A stretch of DNA of 64,000 bases from Botrytis cinerea B05.10. Lineage: Eukaryota; Ascomycota; Leotiomycetes; Helotiales; Sclerotiniaceae. Positions 10,811-21,796 of the stretch are shown piece after piece. How positions within the stretch are numbered: the first letter of the stretch is position 1; every line of letters begins with the position of its first letter. Both the position numbers and the translations under genes were made by a program. The notes beneath the pieces are model-generated. The model had not been told where the DNA came from. It saw only the letters and a program-made list of their open reading frames with translations, and made no database searches. Location: NCBI RefSeq assembly GCF_000143535.2, contig NC_037313.1:2301501-2365500 (forward strand), in the 5' to 3' direction.

Positions 10811-12712
10811 CGGATTCGATTCTTGTGGATTGCTTATCGTTGTTGATGTTTTGTCTCTTGATGTATCTCATTCTCTCGCGATCCACCGGCACACAGTCGC
10901 GCTCAGATTCATCCTCAATCTTTCCCTATTTCTTCATTTCTTCACTTACAAGGCGATATTTTCTTTCTTTCTTTTTTTTTTCTTTTGCTTGTTCTTTTCT
11001 ATTTACATTGTTGTTATCTTGAGTAGCATTAGTAGACTCACGAGCCTGACTGGCTCAAAAGCAAACTTGCTTCTTCGGAGAGTACTTACCGTCCATTTGA
11101 TGCATGATTTTCCTCTCGAATCTTTCGTGTTTTCCTCCACCTTCACCTTATTAGCATCATCCTAGCTTTCTAATTTCGCTTCGCAGTCTCGCGCTTTGAA
11201 AGCTCATATGTAGTAACACAGTTCTTTCACTGTGGGAAGACGAAAAAGAGATTTAATCTCCCCTCTTAGAGCTGTAGGTAGAGGTTAAAGATCGGGATCT
11301 TCACTGTAGTAGATTGAAAGCTTCATAATAAGGAACTCCATACACAAAGCTGGTGTTTGTTTCATTTATCATCTATTTGATCTTGGACTTTGTGTTTGGC
11401 TTTATTGCCTCCTGCCTGTGTTCTACACTTCGTCGTTTTTGCTTCATCATTCGTAACAAATGCTTGATGATCGACAGGCCAATGATTGGGAACAAACACC
11501 TCACAGTTAGCTGATTAGTTATTCGGTAACCTGGAGATTGTTATCTTTTTTTTTTTTTTTTTTTTTTCCTTCAGGTTGTGATGGGAAGATTAATCGAATG
11601 GAAAGCACTCGCAAGCCTATAGATTCCAGATGCAGATGTAATAGAATTGAACAAGCAGAAAGAGAAATATCAATCTTTGGTTCTTTACAGAAAGCAAAAT
11701 ATTAAAGAGATGCGAAACGAGGAAGAAATTAAAGCTCTCCTATTAATCTACTTCCCCTAGAGGAGTAGAGTATCTAAGTTTACATACATATAGTTAATGT
11801 AAACTCTGATTGCTTTGTACTCAATCATCAATCGTTAACAATATATATAAGAATACCAATAGCAATATTCAATAAAAGATATATTAGCACAACACTACTG
11901 AATTATTTATTTTAGAATACTCATCGAAGCCGAAGCTTGTCTCGGATTTAGACTCGACAGGTAAGCAAGCTTCTAGAATCGACAATACATAAAAAAAATG
12001 AGATTTTTTATTTATTTAAAAAAAAGGCATTCAATAAATCTCAAAATACACTCACTCATCGGATATGAAATTAGAAATCTTCAAAATCATAAATAAATTA
12101 AATAAAAAAAAGTGGTAGTATTCTCAACTCGACTTTTTCTTCTCGACATGTAAAAACTTCATCTTAAAGAGATTCGGATTACTCGGAGAAGGAGTTTGAG
12201 TTTGAAATTTAAACTTTTTGTCTGAGGTTGTAAATCTTTAGACTTTTGTTTTTTAAGATATATATGTATATATCATCGCAATCATTCGGACTATTCTTAT
12301 ATCTATTAATTCATATAACATTATCAGATAGAAAGAACTATAGACATTAAATTTGCAATAGGGTAATAGACGAGTATTGTCTTAACATTCGCCTCAACCT
12401 CCACCAAAGTAGATAGATAGATAAATGATTATGATTTATTTCATTCTTCTCGTCTTATTGTTCGCTCGTTCGCTTGTCTTATTATTGTTTTGTTATAAGC
12501 CCATGATATATATATATTCTTTATGTTTATTCCTCTTTTCATATCCTGAGTATGTACGAGTATTTCTTGAATAGATAGATAGATATTGAAAGAGTACAAG
12601 CGTATGTTTCCCCTTTTGATAATTCACATGCATACATACATAAATAGATACAGACATAAAAATTTACACCCTAATCCACCCTCACCATCTGAATCTCCTT
12701 CCACATAACCCC

Positions 12713-15700
12713 TCATCCAAATCTCAATCCTGCACTCGGATCCCACGTCGTTTGTTTCGGCTGCGCTTGCGTCTGTGGCGCAGGTGCATTTTCCCCACCA
12801 CCAGCAACACCACCACCAAATTTAATTCCCAATTCCGGATTCCACGTCGCACCTCCCCCTCCACCCATATTAACACTATTTGAAAATGCACCTGGCATAC
12901 CCCCCACACTCCCAACTCCAACTCCTCCCGGACCCGCACCCCCAACATTCACCGGCGTACTCTGCAAACTCGCCCTCTGCGGAACAGGCGCTTGAATCGG
13001 ACTCAGTTCTCTCCTTGGGCTCGGTATCTCCCCACCCTGCATCTGCACCGGGATGAGCGGTTGTGGCGGTGGCGGCGCATGATGTCCCCCTATACCTCCT
13101 CCACCAACTCCTGGTTGGGGATGGTGTAAACTAAGACTACTCATCGGTTTTAGCGGCATACTTAAATCCGCTTCCATTCTCCTTGCTTCCTCTCTCCTAT
13201 CCTGTACAAAAGCCTTACAGCCATCTCTGAACCTCCCAACTATCTTTGCCAAATCATTGTAGAATTTCCTTCCGCCATCTACATTATTGACTATTTCTTT
13301 GTACTTGTAGTATGCCATTTCAAGTTTCTGCAAGGCTTGTTCTCTTTCCCTCGTACTTGTATCTCCGGCTCTAGCTTTAATAAACGAGGTATTTGCTATT
13401 TCCAATTGTTGGAGAAGCTTTTCCTGTTCTTCCGATTCGGTTTTAAGAGAAGTAAGATCTGCGTCGTAGGTATGAGAGAGGCGTCTTTCAAAGAAATCCT
13501 CAAAGTGGGCTGGAACAACAGGTGTTGCAGGATATTCCCGTTCCAAACGAGCGGTTTCGGCTAGAATGCTGTGATTTATGTCATCCTTCTTTGTCTTCTC
13601 TCTTAAAGATTCGATCTTCCTCCTCCTTCTACTCTCTAATCTCGAAATTTCGTTAAGGGAATTTCTAAGTTTGGAGACTTCCCCTTCAAGATTTGGTGGT
13701 ATAGTAACTCGTCGAGAGCTAGGGACGAAATTCCCAATATCCCGGTCTGAACTGGTTAGAATCTGAAGAATGGATTCATACTCGCGAAATTTGACGATAA
13801 CGACTTGGTCACTATTCGCCGCGCTTTTGAAATAACCTTCAATTTCATCCACTTGAGTATATAATTTCGGGGATGCAGAGCGAGAGTCCAAACGAGCCCA
13901 TCTATCACTTCCGAATTTTCTCAATAGTCGATCGTTTTCAGATGCTTCTGATTGTAATAGCTCCTTAGCTTCGAGAAATATAGCTTCGTCTGATGCCTTG
14001 AGCTTTGCAGCATCGGAAAATGATCGATTGATACGACCAATTGCATCTGCTTGGCGAAGTTCTTCCGCATGGGAAAGTAACGTAGGGGGAAGACCTAAAG
14101 GTTTCTCGAGGGCTTGTAGAGAGCCAGGGAGATTGAGGGAACGAAGGGTGTCATGGATACGGGTTGTTAAAATCTCAAGTTCGTCAATAATATTGTTATT
14201 AACAATTCGATCGCGGCGTTCTTCGTAGATACTGGCTGCCACGTGAACAGCAAAAGGTACAAGTTTGGAGAACAGTGGCGGTCCAAATTCCTTATGATCT
14301 CCAAGGAAAGTCATGGGCTCAGAAACTTCTTTTGGAATTATAGGGTTGGCCATACTTGCTCGTTCAAGGCGTTTCAATTCGTTCTTAGGTGGTACGGGAT
14401 CTACAAAGTTAGCTGGTATCCAAATAAATGTACAATCATCCTATCTATTCGGTTGTATATGGGGGCAAGCCCCCAAGCCCCCATAGCTCGCTCCGCTCGG
14501 AATTTTCTCATATTACATTTCGAGAATACTCATGTGGAAGCTCTCTCCGTGCTCCCCCGAGCCGTCGTAACTCGCTACGCTCTTATAAAGAACAATATGA
14601 ATGCATAGAAGCTGCATTATCCTCCCACCAGCAAGCTCTCAGATTCTCATAGTACACTGCACTTGAAAACTTAATCGCCTTTGCAAACAGTCTGCCTCCA
14701 CGGCAGTGGCCCCCGGAGGGCTAGCGGAGCGTCACCCAATCAACGAATTCAGGAGAAACAAACTTACCAAGATAAATCAAATCATTATCTTTCTCAGCCC
14801 TTTTCAAACATTCCGTCACCGTACTCTTCAACAACTGCAGTTCACTTGCCACAGCTTTATTGACATATTTTATTTCCTTGATTCCCTCATTGGCGCAAAC
14901 AATACTATCTGTCAACCTCGCTACTTCCTCTCCGTATTTTCTCTTCTCCAAACAATCACACGCCATGCGATATTGTGCCGCCGCCGCAAAGTGGTGATGT
15001 TTGACTGATGAATGATGTAGCCATTCCGAACTTATGGAATTACTCTTCATACCCCAATCTGAAGCTTGCGAATATAAATCTGACACTTTCGCAGCTAGTT
15101 TAGCCACTAAAGCATCTTTAGTCCCATTTCCTCGTGCTCTTGCCCAAAAACATTCCTGAGCTTGTGCTAACATAAGACTTTGAAGACACTCTAGTGTATC
15201 ATCATCCATATCTTCTGGAGGGGAAGTGCGCAATTCGGGTATAATTTCCTCCTTTAAATGTTTGAGTACTCCGGCCGCAAGAGAAAAGTTATTACAAGCA
15301 ATTTTCAATCCATCCGCCGATGCTCTATTGGCAGACATGGCAAGCTGGGAATAGAGAGCCGCGAGGTTGAACATTACATTTGCGAGTTCGAATTTGAGGT
15401 TATTTTCCACGACGAGTCGGTCGATGTTGTATCCTAGAGCGGGGTACCATGAAAACTCTACTCCAATCTGTTCAGAGAAGTAAGTATATACATCTGCGAA
15501 GCGTACAGGGCTTGCATACATCTATAGGGAATTTACCCCCCAACCAGGAAAGTTGACCGGCATATGCTGATATCTTTCTTATTCCGGTGGTATGAGGTTC
15601 TCTAACATGAATAGCATCTTTTCGCAGAGCATCAATAACCTCAAGGTCCTGCTTGAACATATCCGGATGTTGGTCATATTTGGTGGATATGTATTGCTTT

Positions 15701-15832
15701 ATAGCATCTGATAATTGTAGGTTGGTAGCCTTTCGAAACGGCAGAAAGAGAATGTTGCTGATAGTTGATTGATTAGCTTGTGATTCTGTTGAGGATATAA
15801 TGTTAGACGCCAAATCCTACTTACCTGGCCAT
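12713..15832 (-). CDS. palA: PalA/RIM20 pH-response regulator (Bro1 domain)
   Basis: Four exons on the minus strand: 15832-15825, 15757-15520, 15467-14768 and 14400-12713. All junctions keep frame and give 877 residues. The first exon is only 8 nt (ATGGCCAG); splicing produces MASNILFLPFRK, which matches the conserved PalA N-terminus, whereas starting in the second exon's longer open frame would add residues absent from the family. The Bro1 domain covers roughly residues 1-385 (QYISTKYDQHPDMF, AQLSWLGGKFPID, FELANVMFNLAALYSQLA, KHHHFAAAAQYR). It is followed by the V-shaped domain (about 400-740), which in this family binds YPX(L/I) motifs of PacC, then a Pro/Gly-rich tail. The known role is as scaffold on ESCRT-III (Vps32) bringing PacC/Rim101 to the PalB protease at alkaline pH. 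The intron at 14401-14767 is unusually long (see separate entry). Alternative: Bro1/Alix; PalA is favoured by the N-terminal match. Confidence 0.92.
14401..14767 (-). other. Long palA intron with GC-rich foldback insert
   Basis: The donor (GTAAGT at 14767-14762) and acceptor (TTTGTAG ending at 14401) are canonical and join G|AT in the conserved LIYLDPVP region. At 367 nt it is several times the length of neighbouring introns (50-67 nt in this gene). On the plus strand it has a perfect 7-bp hairpin (TGGGGGC 14460-14466 with GCCCCCA 14469-14475), and complementary 9-mers CGCTCCGCT (14489-14497) and AGCGGAGCG (14723-14731) that bracket about 225 nt. Another small stem (CTGCC/GGCAG) lies near 14690-14705. 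This looks like an inserted foldback element within a normal small intron. Confidence 0.7.
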
Positions 15833-18769
15833 GATGAGTTTCACTACACTTATTGTTATGCTGGTCTATGATTTGAGGGGAAATCCTTCTGGACATCGAC
15901 TTCTCCAATGTAAACAATGCGGGCGCATTTTGATACAGGGAAGACAGTGCTGGGATCAGTGAGGCAGAAATTGAGGCCACAAGGCATGAATATTTTAGAA
16001 GGCAGCTTCACAAGCAAACAATGATTTCTCGTAGGAAGAAGTGAGTGAAGAAATTGGTGAAATCATATATTGGTAGCGATGTGAGCAATTCAGTCCATTC
16101 TCCAAATCCAAATCAACTCGCCATTGTGACCTGCAGCTTAACTTTTCAGACATTTGGATATCACTCTATTCCCCGTGAGAGGTCTCAGGATAGGTGCCAC
16201 CAAAGTGAGACTTCCGTACCGTTGATGCTGTACTTCTAGAATGTACAGAATCGTGCATGATGGACCGGCCAGGCGAACAATCAGCAGATTCGATCAAGAA
16301 CCACTTGGATAGGACAGGAGACGAAGAATATCACATCCAACCTCAAATATGAATGAACACTGGCAAACCACTCACTCACTCTTGCCCCCATATCAGCAAT
16401 CTTATCGTTCCCGGATTCGCCAACCCCTTTTATCTGTGTACTGAGTCCAGATCACTACGATTTGAGCCCCCTATCCCTCATTCAGGCCATTTCCGAAGCC
16501 ACCGTTGGTCTTGAGGGTCTCAACTCCACATATTCAGAGAAACTTCAGAGGAAACTTCAGAGAGAAATTACATTATCAACATGTGACAAACAATAAGAGT
16601 ACTGTACCAAATTATGATGGGGTAGGGTAAGGGTAGGATAGCAGGTAAAATACGTTACATCGTCGGACGTACTGTGTGTATACTCCCCTCCCTGATCTCA
16701 CACAGCATTTTATCTCTATCACGAACGTCAAAAGATCATCCAAAACAGAACCAGCGACTGTACATGGAAACTTGGTTCGGCCCGCTGCTTTCGGACAATC
16801 AGTGTACACCGTCGAGGAGTGGAATGTAAAAATAAACTCAAAAGCAATGCCGAATGTAGATCTTTCCTCATACCTCGACCATGGTTGTTTCGAGAGGCTG
16901 GTTTTGAAGAGGTGATGATGCTCACGTTGTTAGAGAAGACAGATGTTGGTCATGGAGTGGAAGATTGACGTGATTGTACCTGAATATTACTTGATTGAAT
17001 GGAGATGAAGCACTGGTGGAAGCAGTGAATGAAATGACTTGCCCCTATATGATGATCGTTGCGGGTACTCGGGAGATAGATACCTGGCAGGAGTGGTTTT
17101 TGTTATCTAAAGAGTTTTCAACAGACATGACATTGCACAATTCTTTCTGGTGTGGGGGTTTGCGAGTAACAACCACGTACCATCCATCTATCTAACTTCC
17201 GTCACTGGTCACTGGTCAAGCAATCATCACTTTCATACCATCGATGTAAAGGCCAACGCTCTTCTCTGTATCACAAACGGCACCACTGATTCACGTCCCG
17301 ATATTTATACTCTTCGCCCTGAAACCAATGTGCATCTCGATTCTCCAGACTGCACCATCTTCACGTGGATTGCTCGATTGATCGATCAGCATTCGCCTCC
17401 AATCTATAAATAAATGGCGAGCCAGTACTGTCGAACGGTTGGACGGTTGGACGGTTGGACTATTGGAATATGGAACAACACCGGCTGGAACACACCAGAG
17501 GGGAGAGTCCATACACATCTAGACATTCGCCCAAGTCCATTTTGGGTGCAGCCGCCTCCAGCCAGATGGTGATAATAATACTTAAATTTCCATCCCCACT
17601 TGTCCGCGCACTCCCCGCCCGCAGATGTCTTACCTTTGGGTTGATTTATCCGGCACTAACACCAGTCGTGATGGCAGGATGGAGTCCTGATGGTCTCATG
17701 GACAGGAATATCTTCACAACCCCTGAGGGTGGTACGCAATCTCCAAAGTACACTGTCCACGGTCCGTAGCACGCTTCAGACGCCAGCAACGATACCACAG
17801 TCACCATCACAACCGCGATCCAGTACGCAGTATCGAATCACATCTCACGCCAGGATGACTAACCGACGGAAATACGCTTCCCTTTTAAGTGTGCACTATC
17901 AATGTAAAATTTTAATTGGGGATATCAAAAAGGATAATTTAGAACGGCTGGATGGTATTGGCTTGAACTTGGATGCGTTTACAAAGATGATCAAGTGAAT
18001 AAATGAAGAAGGGATGCAGTCTCTGGGACGAGAGAGTGGAAGTGAAGAGAGAACGGAAGAGAGAAAGGGGACGGACGGTATCGAGATAGATAGACAGGTG
18101 GGTGAGGAGATATTCCTGTCTGAGTCCTTTCCTTTCCTTTGCTTCCCGCTACAAGAGTCAAGATTCAGGACTCAGACTCATCAGACTCATCAGACTCAAG
18201 AGTGTCTCGATTCAGCGAATGCCACTGGATAATTCATTTGTAACTGTAGTTCATCATTGCATTCATCATAATTCACTCAATTCCCACCACTGACTAACTA
18301 ACCACTACGTCCTACTCGACCTATCTAACTTTTCCATGTGCAGGGTTCATCGCTCCGCATTAATGTTTAGGGTAACTGCATATCCAAATAACTATCCAAA
18401 TATCAAGCTTATCTTAGCTCGCCTTTCCTTCTTTTTCCGCTTTGATCTGCTCGGTTTGGATTTGGCTTTAATTTCTGAGATCTGCCCTACCTATGTTAAT
18501 AACCTTCTTTTGTATCTTTCCTCCTTCTTTCCTCCTTCTTTCCTACATCAATAATCTCTCTCTCTCTGTCTCTCTCGTTCTTGTTTTCCCGTCTTCCATC
18601 TCTTCCATTCCCCCCCCGAAAAAAGATTGACTGTCGTTACATCCCACCTCTTTCTTTTCCGCCTCATCCTCGTCGACTCGCTCTCGGGTTCGCCGCATAC
18701 ATCTTTCCAACCACGTCATAGAGAGTTTGGTGTTACTGGCTTGCAAGTATTTCCATCTCCAGCCTCACA
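15833..18769. other. Intergenic region between divergent palA and GT31 genes
   Basis: About 2.9 kb without a recognisable gene. The last 500 bp before the GT31 start is rich in CTTT and TCTC runs. One hexamer GCCAGG (16268-16273), which fits the PacC core GCCARG, lies about 440 bp upstream of palA, but a single hexamer is expected by chance. Confidence 0.55.
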
Positions 18770-20368
18770 ATGGGTATGATAGGTACGGGTACCTCAATAT
18801 CACCTAATAGGTTGATCAATCCTCGAAGCCCCTTCACCCGCATTGCCATATTCACATTCATTTGCCTCACAATCATCTTCTTCACCGGAAGACCTACACC
18901 AGAGAGACTGCATCAAATCCAATCAAAGCTCAGTCCAAGCGCACAAGAAATCCTCACCACACAAAATGGTTCTCCCGATTGTGCTGTCAATTCAACACAT
19001 CTACTCGAATTAAAAGAGAAATATGGTCTAGACGATAAAATTGAATATGCTTCCAGACAAGTCAGATATCATCGACAAGACATTGAACGAAAATCTATTA
19101 CTAGACTCGACGAACACTTATTCCCTAGATATTTCGATACAATCAACATCGAGAAAGACCAGGCTCCTACTACGAAATGCTTGAAACCACTCGATGTACC
19201 TGTTCCAAACTCTGCTATTCCTGCGGATGTGAATGCTACCGAGTTCCTCTTTGGTATTTCTACCACCTACAAGAGAATCACTGATCCAAAGATTAACCCT
19301 ATGCTCGATTGGTCGCATTGGTTGACCGACGGTCATGGAAATTCAAACGGAGGTGGATTGATCCTACGATTGGTCGATGCTTCGGAAAAGGAAATCAACG
19401 AAATCAAGAAAATGTTGAAAGCATATGGAATCGACGCCAAAGTCTACACTGCAGACAGTAAAATCGAAATGGCCGAACGTTATTTCTCTCTCCTACCTGC
19501 TTTGTACAACGATAAGTCGAGAAAACATCGAAAATGGCTAGTGATGTGCGACGACGACACATTTTTCCCTAATATGGATGCTCTCATCAAGAAAATGGCA
19601 ACATATGATGCCAGCGAAGACTTGTACATTGGTAACCTTTCTGAAGATGTCGGTAGTCTTGCACGCCATGGAAGCCAAGCTTATGGTGGAGCCGGGGTTT
19701 TCTTCTCCGTTCCTTTAGCCGCAACAATTACAGATCTGTTCCCTCAATGCAGCACCAAACAAAAGGTCGAAGAAGCGAATTCCGGATGGGGTTCTCAAGG
19801 TGATATCCTTCTCCGAAAATGCGTATACGAAAACACCGAAGTCCGTTTGACTGTCCTTCATGACATTTGGCAATTGGATATTGTCGGTGATCCATCGGGT
19901 TTCTATGAATCTGGCATCAGACCACTTTCTCTTCATCATTTCAAGGGAGGAATGTGGCATGAAGCTCAAGTTTTTGAATCCACTAAAATTCAACAAGTTT
20001 GTGGTGAAGATTGTTTCCTTCAAAGATTCCAAACCAGAGATAATTTTATCCTCACAAATGGTTGGTCCATTGCTCATTATCCCAAGGGTATTGATTTCAA
20101 CCTTCATCAAATGGAAAGGACATTCAATGCGTTGGGTGATGATGGAACAGGATGGAATCTCGATTTTATGTTTGGACCTCAAAGAATTCCTCTTCGTGAG
20201 ACTGGGCGAAAGGTTTCATGGGATCTTGCTGAATCGGAATTAAGAGCAGACGGAACAGTTAGACAAACATATATTCGAAAGAAGGATGATTGGAGGTGGA
20301 AAGATCGCAAGGGTGGAAAAAGAATGTATGATGTTGACGGCGTGTTGGAATTGATTTGGACTTTGTGA
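18770..20368 (+). CDS. Type II membrane glycosyltransferase, GT31/Fringe-like (DUF604)
   Basis: A single exon of 532 residues starts at ATG 18770 (context CTCACAATG). A short basic cytosolic tail is followed by a membrane segment at about residues 22-42 (FTRIAIFTFICLTIIFF), giving Golgi/ER type II topology. A conserved DDD metal-binding motif is at residues 261-263 (MCDDDTFFPN), preceded by KHRKWLV and followed by DLYIGNLSED and GGAGVFFSV, the pattern of Fringe-like GT31/DUF604 transferases. Further conserved blocks are WGSQGDILLRKCVY and LSLHHFKGGMWH. Fungal members are generally predicted beta-1,3-glycosyltransferases; donor and acceptor are unknown here. It is complete, without introns, and convergent with the POF1-like gene downstream. 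The function beyond family is inference. Confidence 0.85.
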   Translation: MGMIGTGTSISPNRLINPRSPFTRIAIFTFICLTIIFFTGRPTPERLHQIQSKLSPSAQEILTTQNGSPDCAVNSTHLLELKEKYGLDDKIEYASRQVRYHRQDIERKSITRLDEHLFPRYFDTINIEKDQAPTTKCLKPLDVPVPNSAIPADVNATEFLFGISTTYKRITDPKINPMLDWSHWLTDGHGNSNGGGLILRLVDASEKEINEIKKMLKAYGIDAKVYTADSKIEMAERYFSLLPALYNDKSRKHRKWLVMCDDDTFFPNMDALIKKMATYDASEDLYIGNLSEDVGSLARHGSQAYGGAGVFFSVPLAATITDLFPQCSTKQKVEEANSGWGSQGDILLRKCVYENTEVRLTVLHDIWQLDIVGDPSGFYESGIRPLSLHHFKGGMWHEAQVFESTKIQQVCGEDCFLQRFQTRDNFILTNGWSIAHYPKGIDFNLHQMERTFNALGDDGTGWNLDFMFGPQRIPLRETGRKVSWDLAESELRADGTVRQTYIRKKDDWRWKDRKGGKRMYDVDGVLELIWTL

Positions 20369-21796
20369 GGATGTTATTCAGTTTGACGGAGGAGAGAATA
20401 TATGTTAATGGGAGAGGAACTGATTATGACTTATTTATACATTCTATGCCAAAAGGGGCGTTTCTGGCTTCTTGCTTTAGGGATGGAAAATCGGATCCTC
20501 CTTTTTTGTACACACTCTTTGGCGAATCCAAGGAAGAATGGGTTGGGACGGACTGGGCTAGACGGATAGCACGGGAAATGCATGGGTATGGCGTTTTGTC
20601 GAATACATTTATATGGGATGCATACTCGAAGTATGAAGAGCGGTTTAGAGGAGGGAGAAGAAAAGTTGGAGGTATATATTGTCCAGTAACTACAGATAGA
20701 ATACGGATAGCCTTCCTGGTTTCTTTCAGCGTTTGAGTGTTGGAGAATAAGATGAGAATGAGACATAGAAGGAGCAAATAATAGAAAGTCTTTATTTACA
20801 CAGTTTTTGAAGGGGAATGTGATGTATCAATACTAAGATGGGGCTTCTCCAAGCCAAGAAAGAGAGTGGGTGGTGACAGCGCGTATCGTAGGGCTGTAAC
20901 TGCACATCGATTGTAGGGCTGAAGGCTGAAGGATGAATGGAGACTTTTGTACGTCAAAATATGCGTCAAAAATTACTTGGCTTGGTTCTGGTTTTCATGT
21001 GGATAGGCGCAGGTAAGGTTGTCGTATCGTATTAATTTTATTTTTACTTTGTATACGAGGAGTACGAGGAGTGTGAGCGAGATTGAACCGATTTGTCTAT
21101 CTATCTATACATATCTATATACATAGGTAAGTGGATAAGTAGATAAGTAGATAGGTAGGGAGGTAGGGAGGTAGGGAGGTAGGTATAAAGGTATAAAGGT
21201 AGGTAAATGCTTGAGATTATAGCATTCGAATGTTGTTGGAGTGGTGGAGCGGTGGATTGGTGGATTGGGGAAGTTTAGCTTTGTTTTTTAAGGATTCGTT
21301 TTCGAAGGGGGGGGGGGGGGGGGGCTGGTGGACATATAGAGGTGTGGAGGGAGAGGAGGGAGAGGAGGGAGAGGAGTTCTGTTATTTGTGTGTTTTATGA
21401 TTTCTGTTTCTGTTTGTCTTTGTGTTTGTCTTTGTATTTGGAGTCGGCAGGTGAGTGGGTAGGTAGGTGGGTGAGTGAGGGGTTTTGGCAGTGCATACAT
21501 ATGTGCTTACTTACTTATTATATTGCATGCATTCGAGGAATCAAGGATTGATTTTCCCGGTGGTGAGGTTAGCCGGATGGGATGGGATGAGATGCGATGT
21601 TATGTTATGTTATGATATGATGTGATATGATGTGAGGGGCCAAGTGAGATGGATGGGCAAGGAATATATTTTGGGCATTTATAGAGCTGGCTCATGAAAT
21701 CATATCACGTCTCGGTTCGTACTTCATATTTCTCCTCGCTATCACGAATGCGACGGGGCTTTAATCTAGCTACCTAAGTACCTACATCTCTCTCTT
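20369..21796. other. Convergent intergenic region with microsatellites
   Basis: This is the 3' space between the GT31 gene and the POF1-like gene. It contains GGTAGGTA-type arrays (about 21125-21210), an 18-G run (21307-21324), GAGGGA repeats (about 21345-21375) and ATGTTATGAT repeats (about 21595-21640). An open frame on the plus strand just after the GT31 stop (ATG at 20371, to 20736) has no recognised domain and is most likely 3' UTR. Confidence 0.6.
21307..21324 (+). repeat. 18-nt poly-G tract
   Basis: Eighteen consecutive G residues in the 3' intergenic space, the same length as the tract at 10435-10452. Confidence 0.95.

Larger units (their letters stand above)
9535..12712. other. AT-rich intergenic region
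   Basis: About 3.2 kb without a recognisable gene, lying between the 3' end of Sok1 and the 3' end of palA (convergent). It contains an 18-G homopolymer, a dispersed repeat (10453-10697), a TTTC microsatellite (about 10761-10790), a 22-T run (11546-11567) and very AT-rich sequence from about 11800 to 12660. Confidence 0.65.

Noticed and set aside
16268..16273. GCCAGG hexamer upstream of palA as a PacC site
   Set aside because: A single 6-mer in a 2.9-kb intergenic region is expected by chance, and palA is not generally known to be PacC-driven.
20371..20736. Plus-strand open frame right after the GT31 stop codon
   Set aside because: It could suggest read-through or a broken gene end, but the GT31 protein is complete and the frame shows no GT31-like continuation; likely 3' UTR.
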